Shown here in pieces: positions 1 through 6,287 of a DNA stretch of 7,615 bases. The stretch lies in the NCBI GenBank assembly GCA_025936205.1, contig JAICTU010000447.1:1-7615 (forward strand), written 5' to 3'. The translations under genes and the position numbers were made by a program. Each line of letters opens with the position of its first letter. Position 1 is the stretch's first letter. Below the pieces are notes generated by a model, which was not told the origin of the DNA, made no database searches, and saw nothing but the letters and a program-made list of their open reading frames with translations. Source of the DNA: Polyangiaceae bacterium. GTDB lineage: Bacteria > Myxococcota > Polyangia > Polyangiales > Polyangiaceae.

Positions 1-2243
1 AAGGTGGCGCTCTGGGTGCAGCCGGTCGAGCAGCTCTCGGCAAAGCTGTCGCCGGGGATGATCAGCTCAGCGTTGGCGTGCTTGCAGCGCAGGCTCAGCT
101 CGGAGGCATCGAAGCCCGTGCCGCGCAGCTCGAGGGTCTGGCCCGAGCCGTTGACGAGCGATTGCGGCACGGCGTCGCTGATGGCCGGCAAGGCTCCCGC
201 CACGGAGGTGAAGGCATCGCTCAGCACCGCCACGGCGCCGTCGGGCCAGACCAGCACCAGGTCGTACTGACCCGCGGGCGTCCCCGCCGGCGCGACGGCG
301 GTCAGCGTCGTGGCATTGATGGGCGTGACGGATTGCAGCTGCACCGCCGGCGCATCACCCGGCGGATTCAGGAACGCGCGCGGCACGCCGCTCGCCGTCG
401 ACGGGCTGCCCAGCACGATCTGGAGCGGTTGCGACGAAGCGTCGCGGCCGAACGGCGGCGTCACGGTGCCGGCGTTGATGCTCAGGTTGTTGGTGACGCT
501 GATCGCGTGTGTCATGATCGCCGCGCAACCGCTGCCGTCGTTGACGGCCATGTCGTAGTCGCCGGGCGCCGTGCCCGCGGGCACGGTGGCCTGGATCTGC
601 GTCGTCTTGCCGGGTGCGAGCGCGGCAGTGAGCGTGATCGGCGTAGCGTTGGTGCTGCCGCTCGGCCACATCGTGACCGTGAAGGGCGGCTGGAGCGCCG
701 TGACGAACAGGTTCACCTTGGTGTTGATGTCGTTGTAGGCGACGCTGGGATCAGCGTTGAACAGCACGGGTCCGTCCGTGCCGACCACGGTCTGATGGGG
801 GAGGGGGCGATCCTGGCAGCCATCCGGATTCTGGACGGTGATGGTGCACGTGTCGCCGGGCGTGACGCCAGGGCCGAAGGTCATGCTGAGCTGGCTGCCG
901 TTGCCGGAGATCGAGGTGAGCGAGGACTGCAGCTTCGTGCCGTTGTTGCACGAGAGCTGGGCGGTCGCGCCTGCGACAAAGTCGGAGCCCGAAGCAACCA
1001 GCACGCTGCCGCCGGCGCAGACCGTGCCGGGAGCGACGCTATCGACTTTCGGCGGCGGCTCGATCTTGAAATCGATGTCCGCGGTCGAGGTGCAGCCGAT
1101 CGGGTCGGGGTTGGTCACGTGCAGCGCGTACGTCCCGGCCGGAAAGGCCTGCGTCGGCAGCGTGAAGGTCAAGCCATCGCACAGCTCGAGCCCGAAGCCC
1201 GTGGGCGTGCCGGCGGGCGCTGCGCAGTTGGTGAGCGAGTCTGGTTGGAAAGTGGTAGCGGTGCCGCTGGCATTGGTGACCGTGACGATCGGATTCACCG
1301 TGCCGCCGACACGCGCGAACGAGCCGCCCGTGACGATCATCTGCTGGGCGTTCTGATCGATGCAGATCGCAGCGGGCGTGACGCTGCTCACGGCCGGAGC
1401 GGGGACCACGACTAGCTGCTGGTGTTCGATCGAGGCGCAGTCGGCGGGCGCGGTGCTGCTCACGACCACGTCGTGCACGCCCGCGGCGAACTCGCCCTTG
1501 TTTAACGTGAGGGTGAGCCCGTCACAGAGCTCGATCTGTCCTGCGGCGAAGTTGCCGGGAACCTGCTGGCAATTCTTGGTGGTGACCGTGGTGGCCGCTT
1601 TCCCGCTCAGCGCGACCTGGGGAGCGGTTCCGTCCAGGCTGAGGAAGCTGCTGCCGGAGATGCTCACTCTGCGGTTGCTCTGATCGGTGCACAGGGCGAG
1701 TGGCGCCTTCACGCTCGAGTCGTCGATCGAGAGCGCGCTCACCTTCGGCGGATCGATCACCGCCAGGCTCCGCGGCAAGGCTTGCAGCCTCTTGCCGTCG
1801 GGGTTGGTCACTTGCACGTCGTACAGGCCGGCGTCGAGGAACATGCCGGTGCCGCTCGCTTCATCGGGATCGCTGATGCGCAAGCTCATCTGATCGCGGC
1901 TTTGCCAGCTGAGCTCGCCCGCGTGTTCGCCATCGGGCTTGCCCGAGAAGGCGACCGCCGTGCCGCTCGAGGCAGCGCCGGTCAGGTCCGCGCTGCGCGT
2001 CACGTTCACGGTGGGCAGCTGCAGGATCGGTGGCTCTGCCAGCACGTTGCTGGGCATGGGAGCGAATCCGCTGCCGCTGAGCAGCAGCGCCGTCTCGGGC
2101 GTGAGGCGCTGCGCATTGCACAGCAGATCGGGCCCCACGCTCTGGAGTGTGAGCTTGGGGCTCTTCACATCGTGCGCGCAACCGAGCGCGCACGAGCCGA
2201 AAAGACCGGCGATTAAGCCAAGATTCAGAGACCTGTGCGACAT
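1..2243 (-). CDS. Large IPT/TIG-repeat lipoprotein-like surface protein (C-terminus beyond window)
   Basis: The frame is open from an ATG at 2243 to the window edge with no stop, giving 747 codons; the C-terminus is missing. The start has a good ribosome site (AGGGGAAGGG, 7 nt upstream). The N-terminus reads MSHRSLNLGLIAGLFGSCALGC: a short signal peptide ending in Cys18 or Cys22. Neither site is a perfect lipobox (ALGC or FGSC), so lipidation is likely but not certain. The rest is about seven Ig-like modules starting near residues 29, 164, 280, 394, 489, 585 and 683. Several open with a proline-led 'P.V.SV.P' strand and continue to 'V.GS.F', the pattern of IPT/TIG domains. Modules 2 and 3 share 'ELCDGLT.T' and 'FAAG/FPAG' blocks, and a cysteine recurs at matching places, suggesting disulfides and a periplasmic or surface location. 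No enzyme motif is visible. The family is used for adhesion or structural display; the specific role is unknown. It is transcribed divergently from the sigma-factor operon. Confidence 0.85.
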   Translation of the reverse strand, partial: MSHRSLNLGLIAGLFGSCALGCAHDVKSPKLTLQSVGPDLLCNAQRLTPETALLLSGSGFAPMPSNVLAEPPILQLPTVNVTRSADLTGAASSGTAVAFSGKPDGEHAGELSWQSRDQMSLRISDPDEASGTGMFLDAGLYDVQVTNPDGKRLQALPRSLAVIDPPKVSALSIDDSSVKAPLALCTDQSNRRVSISGSSFLSLDGTAPQVALSGKAATTVTTKNCQQVPGNFAAGQIELCDGLTLTLNKGEFAAGVHDVVVSSTAPADCASIEHQQLVVVPAPAVSSVTPAAICIDQNAQQMIVTGGSFARVGGTVNPIVTVTNASGTATTFQPDSLTNCAAPAGTPTGFGLELCDGLTFTLPTQAFPAGTYALHVTNPDPIGCTSTADIDFKIEPPPKVDSVAPGTVCAGGSVLVASGSDFVAGATAQLSCNNGTKLQSSLTSISGNGSQLSMTFGPGVTPGDTCTITVQNPDGCQDRPLPHQTVVGTDGPVLFNADPSVAYNDINTKVNLFVTALQPPFTVTMWPSGSTNATPITLTAALAPGKTTQIQATVPAGTAPGDYDMAVNDGSGCAAIMTHAISVTNNLSINAGTVTPPFGRDASSQPLQIVLGSPSTASGVPRAFLNPPGDAPAVQLQSVTPINATTLTAVAPAGTPAGQYDLVLVWPDGAVAVLSDAFTSVAGALPAISDAVPQSLVNGSGQTLELRGTGFDASELSLRCKHANAELIIPGDSFAESCSTGCTQSAT

Positions 2244-2250
2244 GAAGCTA

Positions 2251-2260
2251 CCCTTCCCCT
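2251..2260 (-). promoter_or_regulatory. Ribosome binding site of the IPT/TIG lipoprotein gene
   Basis: Read on the minus strand this is AGGGGAAGGG, a purine-rich Shine-Dalgarno-like stretch ending 7 nt before the ATG at 2243. It fixes that start and places the gene's leader inside the divergent control region. Confidence 0.6.
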
Positions 2261-2306
2261 GAAGAACTCGATCGACGCCGGGCGAGGGATGCGCGGCAGT
2301 CGGGGC

Positions 2307-2336
2307 ATCAGACGAGGCACCTGGGGCGCGAGTTCC
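2307..2336 (-). promoter_or_regulatory. ECF (sigma-E-like) promoter for the divergent lipoprotein gene
   Basis: On the minus strand the -35 core GGAACT (2336-2331, within CGCGGGAACT starting at 2340) is followed after 16 nt by CGTCTGAT (2314-2307). The same two words occur, in the opposite direction, in front of the ECF sigma gene with a 15-nt spacer. Family knowledge: sigma-E-type ECF factors use GGAACTT-like -35 and TCTGA-like -10 elements. Predicted transcription start is near 2300, giving a leader of about 57 nt before the ATG at 2243. Inference: the lipoprotein is a target of the neighbouring sigma factor. Confidence 0.6.
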
Positions 2337-2435
2337 CGCGTCCCTCGTGGCTGAAGATTCACTGCCACCGCGCGCTTGTCGTTGGGTGGCGCCCAATGTG
2401 GGCGCCCGCCGTCCATCCAGCTGGGCTCACGCGCG

Positions 2436-2463
2436 GGAACTTTTCGCCCGTATCTTCGTCTGA
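2436..2463 (+). promoter_or_regulatory. Autoregulatory ECF (sigma-E-like) promoter of the sigma operon
   Basis: GGAACTT (2436-2442), 16 nt, then TCTGA (2459-2463) matches the classical sigma-E promoter pattern closely. The -35 and -10 words are shared with the opposite-facing promoter at 2307-2336. Transcription would start around 2470. This matters for the gene start, because the TTG at 2464 would lie on the edge of the -10 element and could not be used from this promoter. ECF factors commonly drive their own operon, which fits the position directly upstream of one. Confidence 0.65.
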
Positions 2464-2478
2464 TTGGTTTTGGAGAGC

Positions 2479-3075
2479 GTGTCTCCAGATGTGTTTCAAA
2501 AGGCCAAGGCGGGCGATCCGCTGGCCTTTCAGGAGCTGATCCGGCCTCACCTGGATTCGCTGAGAAGATTCGTGTATTCGCTGTCGAAGAACTGGCAGGA
2601 CGCGGACGACATCGCACAAGAGGCGTTGATCAAGGCGTTCCGTGCCTTTCCGACCTACGACGGGCGTGCCGCGCTCTCGACCTGGTTGTACACGGTCGCG
2701 CGCAGCGCCAGCATCGATTGGCATCGCAGCCGGCTGGGCAAGGCCTCGCAGCGCGAGAATCCGCTGCCCAGCGCGCACCCCGCTGCGGATCCCGGGCTCG
2801 ACGAGGCCGCCAGTCAGCGACAAGACCGCGAGCGACTGTGGCAGGCGATCTGGCGGCTGGAGGAGCGGAACCGCATCCCGCTCGTGTTGTTCGAGGTCGA
2901 AGGCCTGTCTTACGACGAGATCGCCGCGATCGAGGGCGTGCCGGTCGGCACGGTGCGCTCGCGCATCAGCCGGGCACGCCAAGCCTTGCGCGAGTGGCTT
3001 GCGGAGAGCGAGCCCAAGAGTGGGCTGCGCGGAGACGAAGAGTTGGCACCCGCCATCGGGAGAACGCACGGATGA
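2479..3075 (+). CDS. ECF-family RNA polymerase sigma factor (RpoE-like)
   Basis: The 198-residue product has the two-domain ECF layout. Sigma-2 lies at about residues 16-85 (DADDIAQEALIKAF for polymerase binding, then STWLYTVARSASIDWHR). After an acidic linker, sigma-4 lies at about 118-170 with the helix-turn-helix LSYDEIAAIEGVPVGTVRSR. There is no sigma-1 or sigma-3 domain. GTVRSRISRARQAL is close to the same segment of E. coli RpoE. It would direct core polymerase to envelope-stress-type promoters. The start is uncertain: the frame is open from TTG 2464, but that overlaps the likely promoter -10. GTG 2479 is chosen because it leaves a normal ECF N-terminus; GTG 2491 is the alternative. GGAG at 2472-2475 sits too close to 2479 and rather far from 2491. 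The TGA stop overlaps the next ATG (ATGA), implying coupled translation with the anti-sigma candidate. Function is secure; start and exact ECF group are not. Confidence 0.93.
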   Translation: MSPDVFQKAKAGDPLAFQELIRPHLDSLRRFVYSLSKNWQDADDIAQEALIKAFRAFPTYDGRAALSTWLYTVARSASIDWHRSRLGKASQRENPLPSAHPAADPGLDEAASQRQDRERLWQAIWRLEERNRIPLVLFEVEGLSYDEIAAIEGVPVGTVRSRISRARQALREWLAESEPKSGLRGDEELAPAIGRTHG

Positions 3076-3941
3076 ACGAAGCAGTGCTGAGCGAACGCCT
3101 ACGGTCCTTGCGAGAGCCAGCGCCGCGCAACGGTTTTGACGAGCGCTTGCAGCAGGCGCTGTGGCGCGAGGCGGGAGAGTTGCGTGCGGAACGAGCGCGC
3201 GGCGTGGAACTCACGGCGCAGGGGGGCGGCTCGTTGCGGCGCGTGCGGCGCTTCGGTGGCCGCGTCGGGCTCGGAATGATGATCGTCTGCGGCGCGACCG
3301 CCGCGGCCGCCGCGGGCGGTATCTGGGCCGCCGTGGCCTATTCGCAGCGCTCCGCCTCGGAATCCTCGGTGCCCCGCGCGGCTCCCGAAGCAACCACGGC
3401 AGAGGTGAAGCGGGTCGCAGTGCCGACGGTTCCGGCACAGCCGCCGAGTGCCGCGGAGCCGCCGAGTGCCGCGGAGTCGCCGAGCGCCGCGCAGTCCGGC
3501 CTGGTAACGCCGCCGTCCGAGCCTGCCAATGCCCCCGGGCGCGCCACCGATCCGGCCCGGGCTACATCCGCGCGAGAAAAACCGCGGACCAGCGCCAACC
3601 CGGAGTCCACTCCCGCCGAGCGCGCGCCGACGGCGCTGGTGCCGTTCGAGTTGCCGACCCGAGCTGGCGCCGAGCGTTCCAGTGCGGATGGCGCCGCGCC
3701 GGCGCGGCCCTCGCGGCTCGACCGCCTGCAGCTTCCGGAGCCGCGCGGCTCGACCGCCAGTGCCAACGCCGACCGGGCCGTACCCGGGCTACCCGCCCGT
3801 GCCGATCGCCGTTCGCGCCCCGACAACTCGGCGTCCGAGCGCGGAGCGGCTCCGCCGGGACTCGAGATCGCCCGCGAGCGCGCGAGCGAGAAGGCCGAGC
3901 GCGGCCAGGAGCGGGCCAGGGAAGCCCGTGAGCGCAAGTAG
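3072..3941 (+). CDS. Probable membrane anti-sigma factor with long disordered periplasmic tail
   Basis: The 289-residue product starts at the ATG inside the ATGA overlap with the sigma gene, with GGGAGA (3058-3063) 8 nt upstream. Residues 1-62 are a charged, mainly helical cytoplasmic segment of the size needed to hold a sigma factor. One membrane span follows at about 65-90 (GLGMMIVCGATAAAAAGG), preceded by Arg residues, which predicts an inside N-terminus. About 200 residues of Pro/Ala/Ser/Arg-rich, probably disordered sequence follow, ending in a highly charged Glu/Arg segment (267-289). The zinc anti-sigma motif HxxxCxxC is absent, so the anti-sigma role is inferred from gene order, topology and translational coupling, not homology. 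The tail has a short tandem repeat (PPSAAE). The end overlaps the next gene by 14 nt. Alternative: a membrane sensor or structural protein that only shares the operon. Confidence 0.75.
   Translation: MNEAVLSERLRSLREPAPRNGFDERLQQALWREAGELRAERARGVELTAQGGGSLRRVRRFGGRVGLGMMIVCGATAAAAAGGIWAAVAYSQRSASESSVPRAAPEATTAEVKRVAVPTVPAQPPSAAEPPSAAESPSAAQSGLVTPPSEPANAPGRATDPARATSAREKPRTSANPESTPAERAPTALVPFELPTRAGAERSSADGAAPARPSRLDRLQLPEPRGSTASANADRAVPGLPARADRRSRPDNSASERGAAPPGLEIARERASEKAERGQERAREARERK
3441..3494 (+). repeat. 18-bp tandem repeat (3 copies) in the anti-sigma gene
   Basis: Two perfect 18-bp copies (3441-3458 and 3459-3476) encode PPSAAE twice. A third copy (3477-3494) with 3 mismatches encodes SPSAAQ. 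The unit is a multiple of three, so copy-number change would lengthen or shorten the periplasmic linker without a frameshift. Confidence 0.85.
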
Positions 3942-5808
3942 AGGACAGGCTCTCGATCGGTCCTTTCTGGCAGCTGCAGCGACGGCTGCCAGCCTCTTTT
4001 GCACGCCCGCGCCAGCGGCTGCGGCACCGTCGAAGGCTGCCGCCGCCTCGAAGGCAGCCACGAAAACTGCCGAGCGCCTGAGCGAGGCAACCGAGCACTT
4101 TCGCGCCGGGCGCTACGCGCAGGCGCGCGCGCTGTTCGATGAGGTCCTGGCTCGAGACCCAAGAGTTCCTGATCGTGCCACCATTGCCTTCAACGCGGCA
4201 GTGTCGAGCTACGCGCTGGAGGAATATGCCGACGCGCTGGCGCGCTTCGAGGCGATCCGCCGCGACTTCCCCAAGCTCGCTGAGCTGGCACGGGTCAACG
4301 CCGGGTTTGCAGCGCTGCGCGTCGGAGAACTCGATGCCGCACAAAACTATGCCAACGCCGAGTGTCAGCAAGCCGACGTCGAACAGCGCCGGCAGCAGCT
4401 GATCCAGGAGTTGGCCCACGAGCGCGAAGCGCGCCGGCAGCATGAGGTGGGTACGCTGATCGACGCCGGCTTCGACGCCGTCGCGCAGCAGCGCTGGCCC
4501 GCGGCGCGCGAGAGCTTTCAGAAGGCGATCGCGCTCGCCCCCGGCGACGCCAAGACCGACCTCGCGGACGCGCATTATGGTCTCGGCATGGTGGAGAGCG
4601 CGAACGGGGACTGGGCGCGCGCCCAGCTGCACTTCGAGGCGAGCCTCGCGCAGCGGCCCGGCGACGCGCGCACGCTGCTTGCGCTGGGCCGCGCCGCCGA
4701 GGAGGCTGCCGATGCGAGCCGTGCGGAGGCCGCTTACGACACTGCCTTGAAGCTGTCGCTGCCCCCAGCGCAGGTCGAGGATACGGAGCGCTCCTTGCGG
4801 CGCCTGTATCCGTTGCCCCTGACCGGTGCGACCGCTTTTGGCTCGTTCGCCGCGGGGGTCGACGGCAATGCCACCCAATCGGGCTCGGCGGACGTGCTCG
4901 CGGCCAGCGCCGCGCAGACGCGCGCCAGCCCGTATCTGTCGAGCTTCGTGGAGCTCGGCTGGATGTTTCGGGCCTCGCGGCGCACCGCACTCGGGCTGAA
5001 CTACTCCGGCGACCTGCTCGCGCTGCTGGCGACCGGCGTGACCGATCTGAGCCTGCAGAGCCACGAGCTGGTGGGGCGCGCACAATGGGCTCCCAATCCC
5101 GGGGTCCGGCTGCGTTTCGATGCCGGCGCTGCCTATGTGCTCACGGGCCTCGACCCGATGCTGGCTTTCGAATGGGATGGCGTACTCGCGCTGGCAGCGG
5201 ACCTGGCGACGGGGCAGCGCTCGCGTGCGAGGTTCCAGCTCAGTGAACGTCTGGTGCAAGCCAGCGCGCTCTCCTATCTCGACGGCCACCGGCTGCAGCT
5301 GCTCGCGAGCGAGCTCTGGTCGCTCGGCGCCTGGGAGCTCTCGCTGCAGGCTTCCCTGCGCTACAACGCGGCGGGCACCCAGCAGGTCGAGCTGTTGCCC
5401 AGCGAGTACACAGCCTGCAGTCCCAACTGCGACCGCAGGGGCTACCGCAATCCCCAGAGCTACCTTTCACCTGGGGTGGGCGCCGGCGCTGCCTGGCAAG
5501 CCACGTCCGCTTTGCGCTTTTCGGCGCTCGGTCGCTTGGAGTATCGCGGCTACCTCGATCCGAGCGGCATCCCCGGAGTGCTCGCCAGCCAGAAGAACCG
5601 CCAGGACTGGCGCTGGCGCGGGCAGCTGGGCGGCGAGCTCAGCCTCGATGCGCGCCATCAACTGAACCTCACCCTGCAGCAGACGCTGCTCGTCAGCCTC
5701 TCGAACATGGCCTACGATGCCGGCGACGCCATCCACCAGTACGACTACGGCGACCGCAACTTCGTGCAGCCCACGACCGAGCTGGGGATCTCCGCCAGCT
5801 TTCCCTAG
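3928..5808 (+). CDS. Secreted TPR protein with C-terminal outer-membrane beta-barrel (Slam-like architecture)
   Basis: The 626-residue product starts at GTG 3928 behind AGGGAA (3918-3923). The frame stays open further upstream, but that part lies inside the anti-sigma gene, and this start gives a clean signal peptide (Arg5/Arg11, then FLAAAATAASLFC, cleavage near PAAAA at 29-33). Residues about 45-290 are TPR-like helical pairs (for example FRAGRYAQARALFDEVLARDP and AQQRWPAARESFQKAIALAPGD). From about 297 to the end the sequence alternates polar and hydrophobic residues in about 14 amphipathic strands separated by turns, and ends ELGISASFP with an aromatic residue near the C-terminus, as in outer-membrane barrels. 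A hydrophilic loop holds Cys497 and Cys501, which may form a disulfide. A periplasmic TPR part plus a 14-strand barrel is the design of Slam (DUF560) proteins that move lipoproteins to the cell surface; PgaA and BcsC polysaccharide exporters are a related alternative with larger barrels. The Slam assignment rests on architecture only. It is co-transcribed with the sigma/anti-sigma pair. Confidence 0.8.
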   Translation: MSASRGQALDRSFLAAAATAASLFCTPAPAAAAPSKAAAASKAATKTAERLSEATEHFRAGRYAQARALFDEVLARDPRVPDRATIAFNAAVSSYALEEYADALARFEAIRRDFPKLAELARVNAGFAALRVGELDAAQNYANAECQQADVEQRRQQLIQELAHEREARRQHEVGTLIDAGFDAVAQQRWPAARESFQKAIALAPGDAKTDLADAHYGLGMVESANGDWARAQLHFEASLAQRPGDARTLLALGRAAEEAADASRAEAAYDTALKLSLPPAQVEDTERSLRRLYPLPLTGATAFGSFAAGVDGNATQSGSADVLAASAAQTRASPYLSSFVELGWMFRASRRTALGLNYSGDLLALLATGVTDLSLQSHELVGRAQWAPNPGVRLRFDAGAAYVLTGLDPMLAFEWDGVLALAADLATGQRSRARFQLSERLVQASALSYLDGHRLQLLASELWSLGAWELSLQASLRYNAAGTQQVELLPSEYTACSPNCDRRGYRNPQSYLSPGVGAGAAWQATSALRFSALGRLEYRGYLDPSGIPGVLASQKNRQDWRWRGQLGGELSLDARHQLNLTLQQTLLVSLSNMAYDAGDAIHQYDYGDRNFVQPTTELGISASFP

Positions 5809-5827
5809 AGCCCATGTCGGGCTCTAG
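5805..5827. terminator. Perfect 9-bp inverted repeat between convergent genes, candidate bidirectional terminator
   Basis: CTAGAGCCC (5805-5813), loop ATGTC, then GGGCTCTAG (5819-5827). Each arm carries the TAG stop of one of the two converging genes (5806-5808 plus, 5826-5824 minus). There is no T-run on either side, so it is not a classical intrinsic terminator. It may be weak, depend on Rho, or serve mainly to block read-through or protect 3' ends. Confidence 0.55.
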
Positions 5828-6189
5828 CCGTTCGAGCTCGGTCCCGAGTCGGTGCTGGCGTCGGGAGCGGATTCGGGCGGCGGCTGGATCACGGGCGCCG
5901 GTGTCGGTGGCCGCAGGTTGGAATCGTCGGGCTCGCTGTTCGTGCCCTCCGCGGAAAAGCAGCGCCCGGTGTTGCAGAGCAGGCCGGGATCGCAACCGCC
6001 CGAGCTGGTGCAGCCGCAGGCACGCGTGCCGAGCGCGCAGCTGCTGGGCGCGCCTGCGTCGACGGCCAGGTTCGTGCTCGTCTTCGCCGCATCGTCGGCG
6101 CAGCCCCCCACCAGCAGCCCGGCAGGCAGCAGCGCGAGCAGCGGAATCGCGAGCAGCGCGAGCGAGCCTCCGAGTGGGGATTCGAACAT
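5824..6189 (-). CDS. Small Cys-rich lipoprotein
   Basis: The 121-residue product begins at ATG 6189. The signal peptide has a long hydrophobic core (LALLAIPLLALLPAGLL) and a lipobox LVGGC with lipidated Cys30. After it comes a compact cluster of six cysteines (51, 58, 60, 66, 72, 77) in the pattern CALGTRACGCTSSGGC followed by GLLCNTGRC, probably a small disulfide-bonded knot. Similar Cys/Gly patterns are common in myxobacterial lipoproteins, as I recall them. The last 40 residues are Pro/Ser/Asp-rich and look disordered. No catalytic residues are visible and the function is unknown. The upstream ribosome site is weak. Its stop codon lies inside the inverted repeat shared with the beta-barrel gene, and it diverges from arfB across a 98-nt gap. 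Confidence 0.8.
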   Translation of the reverse strand: MFESPLGGSLALLAIPLLALLPAGLLVGGCADDAAKTSTNLAVDAGAPSSCALGTRACGCTSSGGCDPGLLCNTGRCFSAEGTNSEPDDSNLRPPTPAPVIQPPPESAPDASTDSGPSSNG

Positions 6190-6223
6190 GCGGCGAGCCT
6201 ACCACGCCCGAAGTGCTCGCTCA

Positions 6224-6239
6224 CTCGCCCGCAGGCGAG
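6224..6239. repeat. 6-bp inverted repeat in the lipoprotein/arfB divergent region
   Basis: CTCGCC, 4-nt loop CGCA, GGCGAG. It is a perfect short palindrome just upstream of the candidate arfB -35 and between two divergent genes. It could be an operator or small hairpin, but a 6-bp GC-rich repeat may also arise by chance at this base composition. Confidence 0.35.
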
Positions 6240-6246
6240 ACGCGCA

Positions 6247-6274
6247 TTGCACCGGCATGACCCACTGCTACCTT
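6247..6274 (+). promoter_or_regulatory. Candidate housekeeping promoter of arfB
   Basis: TTGCAC (6247-6252), 16 nt, then TACCTT (6269-6274) preceded by TG one base upstream, as in an extended -10. The match is partial but the spacing is right and it stands out in GC-rich DNA. Transcription would start near 6281, only about 7 nt before the ATG at 6288. That fits the lack of any clear Shine-Dalgarno sequence and suggests a very short leader. Confidence 0.4.
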
Positions 6275-6287
6275 TCTCCGCACCAAG

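Noticed and set aside
78..1415. 445-codon open frame on the plus strand
   Set aside because: It is antisense to the IPT/TIG lipoprotein gene, is extremely Arg/Gly/Ala/Asp-rich with no domain pattern, and is explained by GC-biased third positions of the real gene.
2359..3069. 236-codon open frame on the minus strand
   Set aside because: It is exactly antisense to the ECF sigma gene and crosses the divergent promoter region; it has no recognisable domain.
3529..3927. N-terminal extension of the TPR/barrel gene to ATG 3529
   Set aside because: The extra 133 codons lie wholly inside the anti-sigma gene, are Pro/Arg-rich, and would bury the signal peptide that begins at GTG 3928.
3562..5289. 575-codon open frame on the minus strand
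   Set aside because: It lies opposite the anti-sigma and TPR/barrel genes. The translated product has low-complexity Arg/Ala/Gly content and no signal peptide or motif, while the plus-strand frame shows TPR and barrel patterns.
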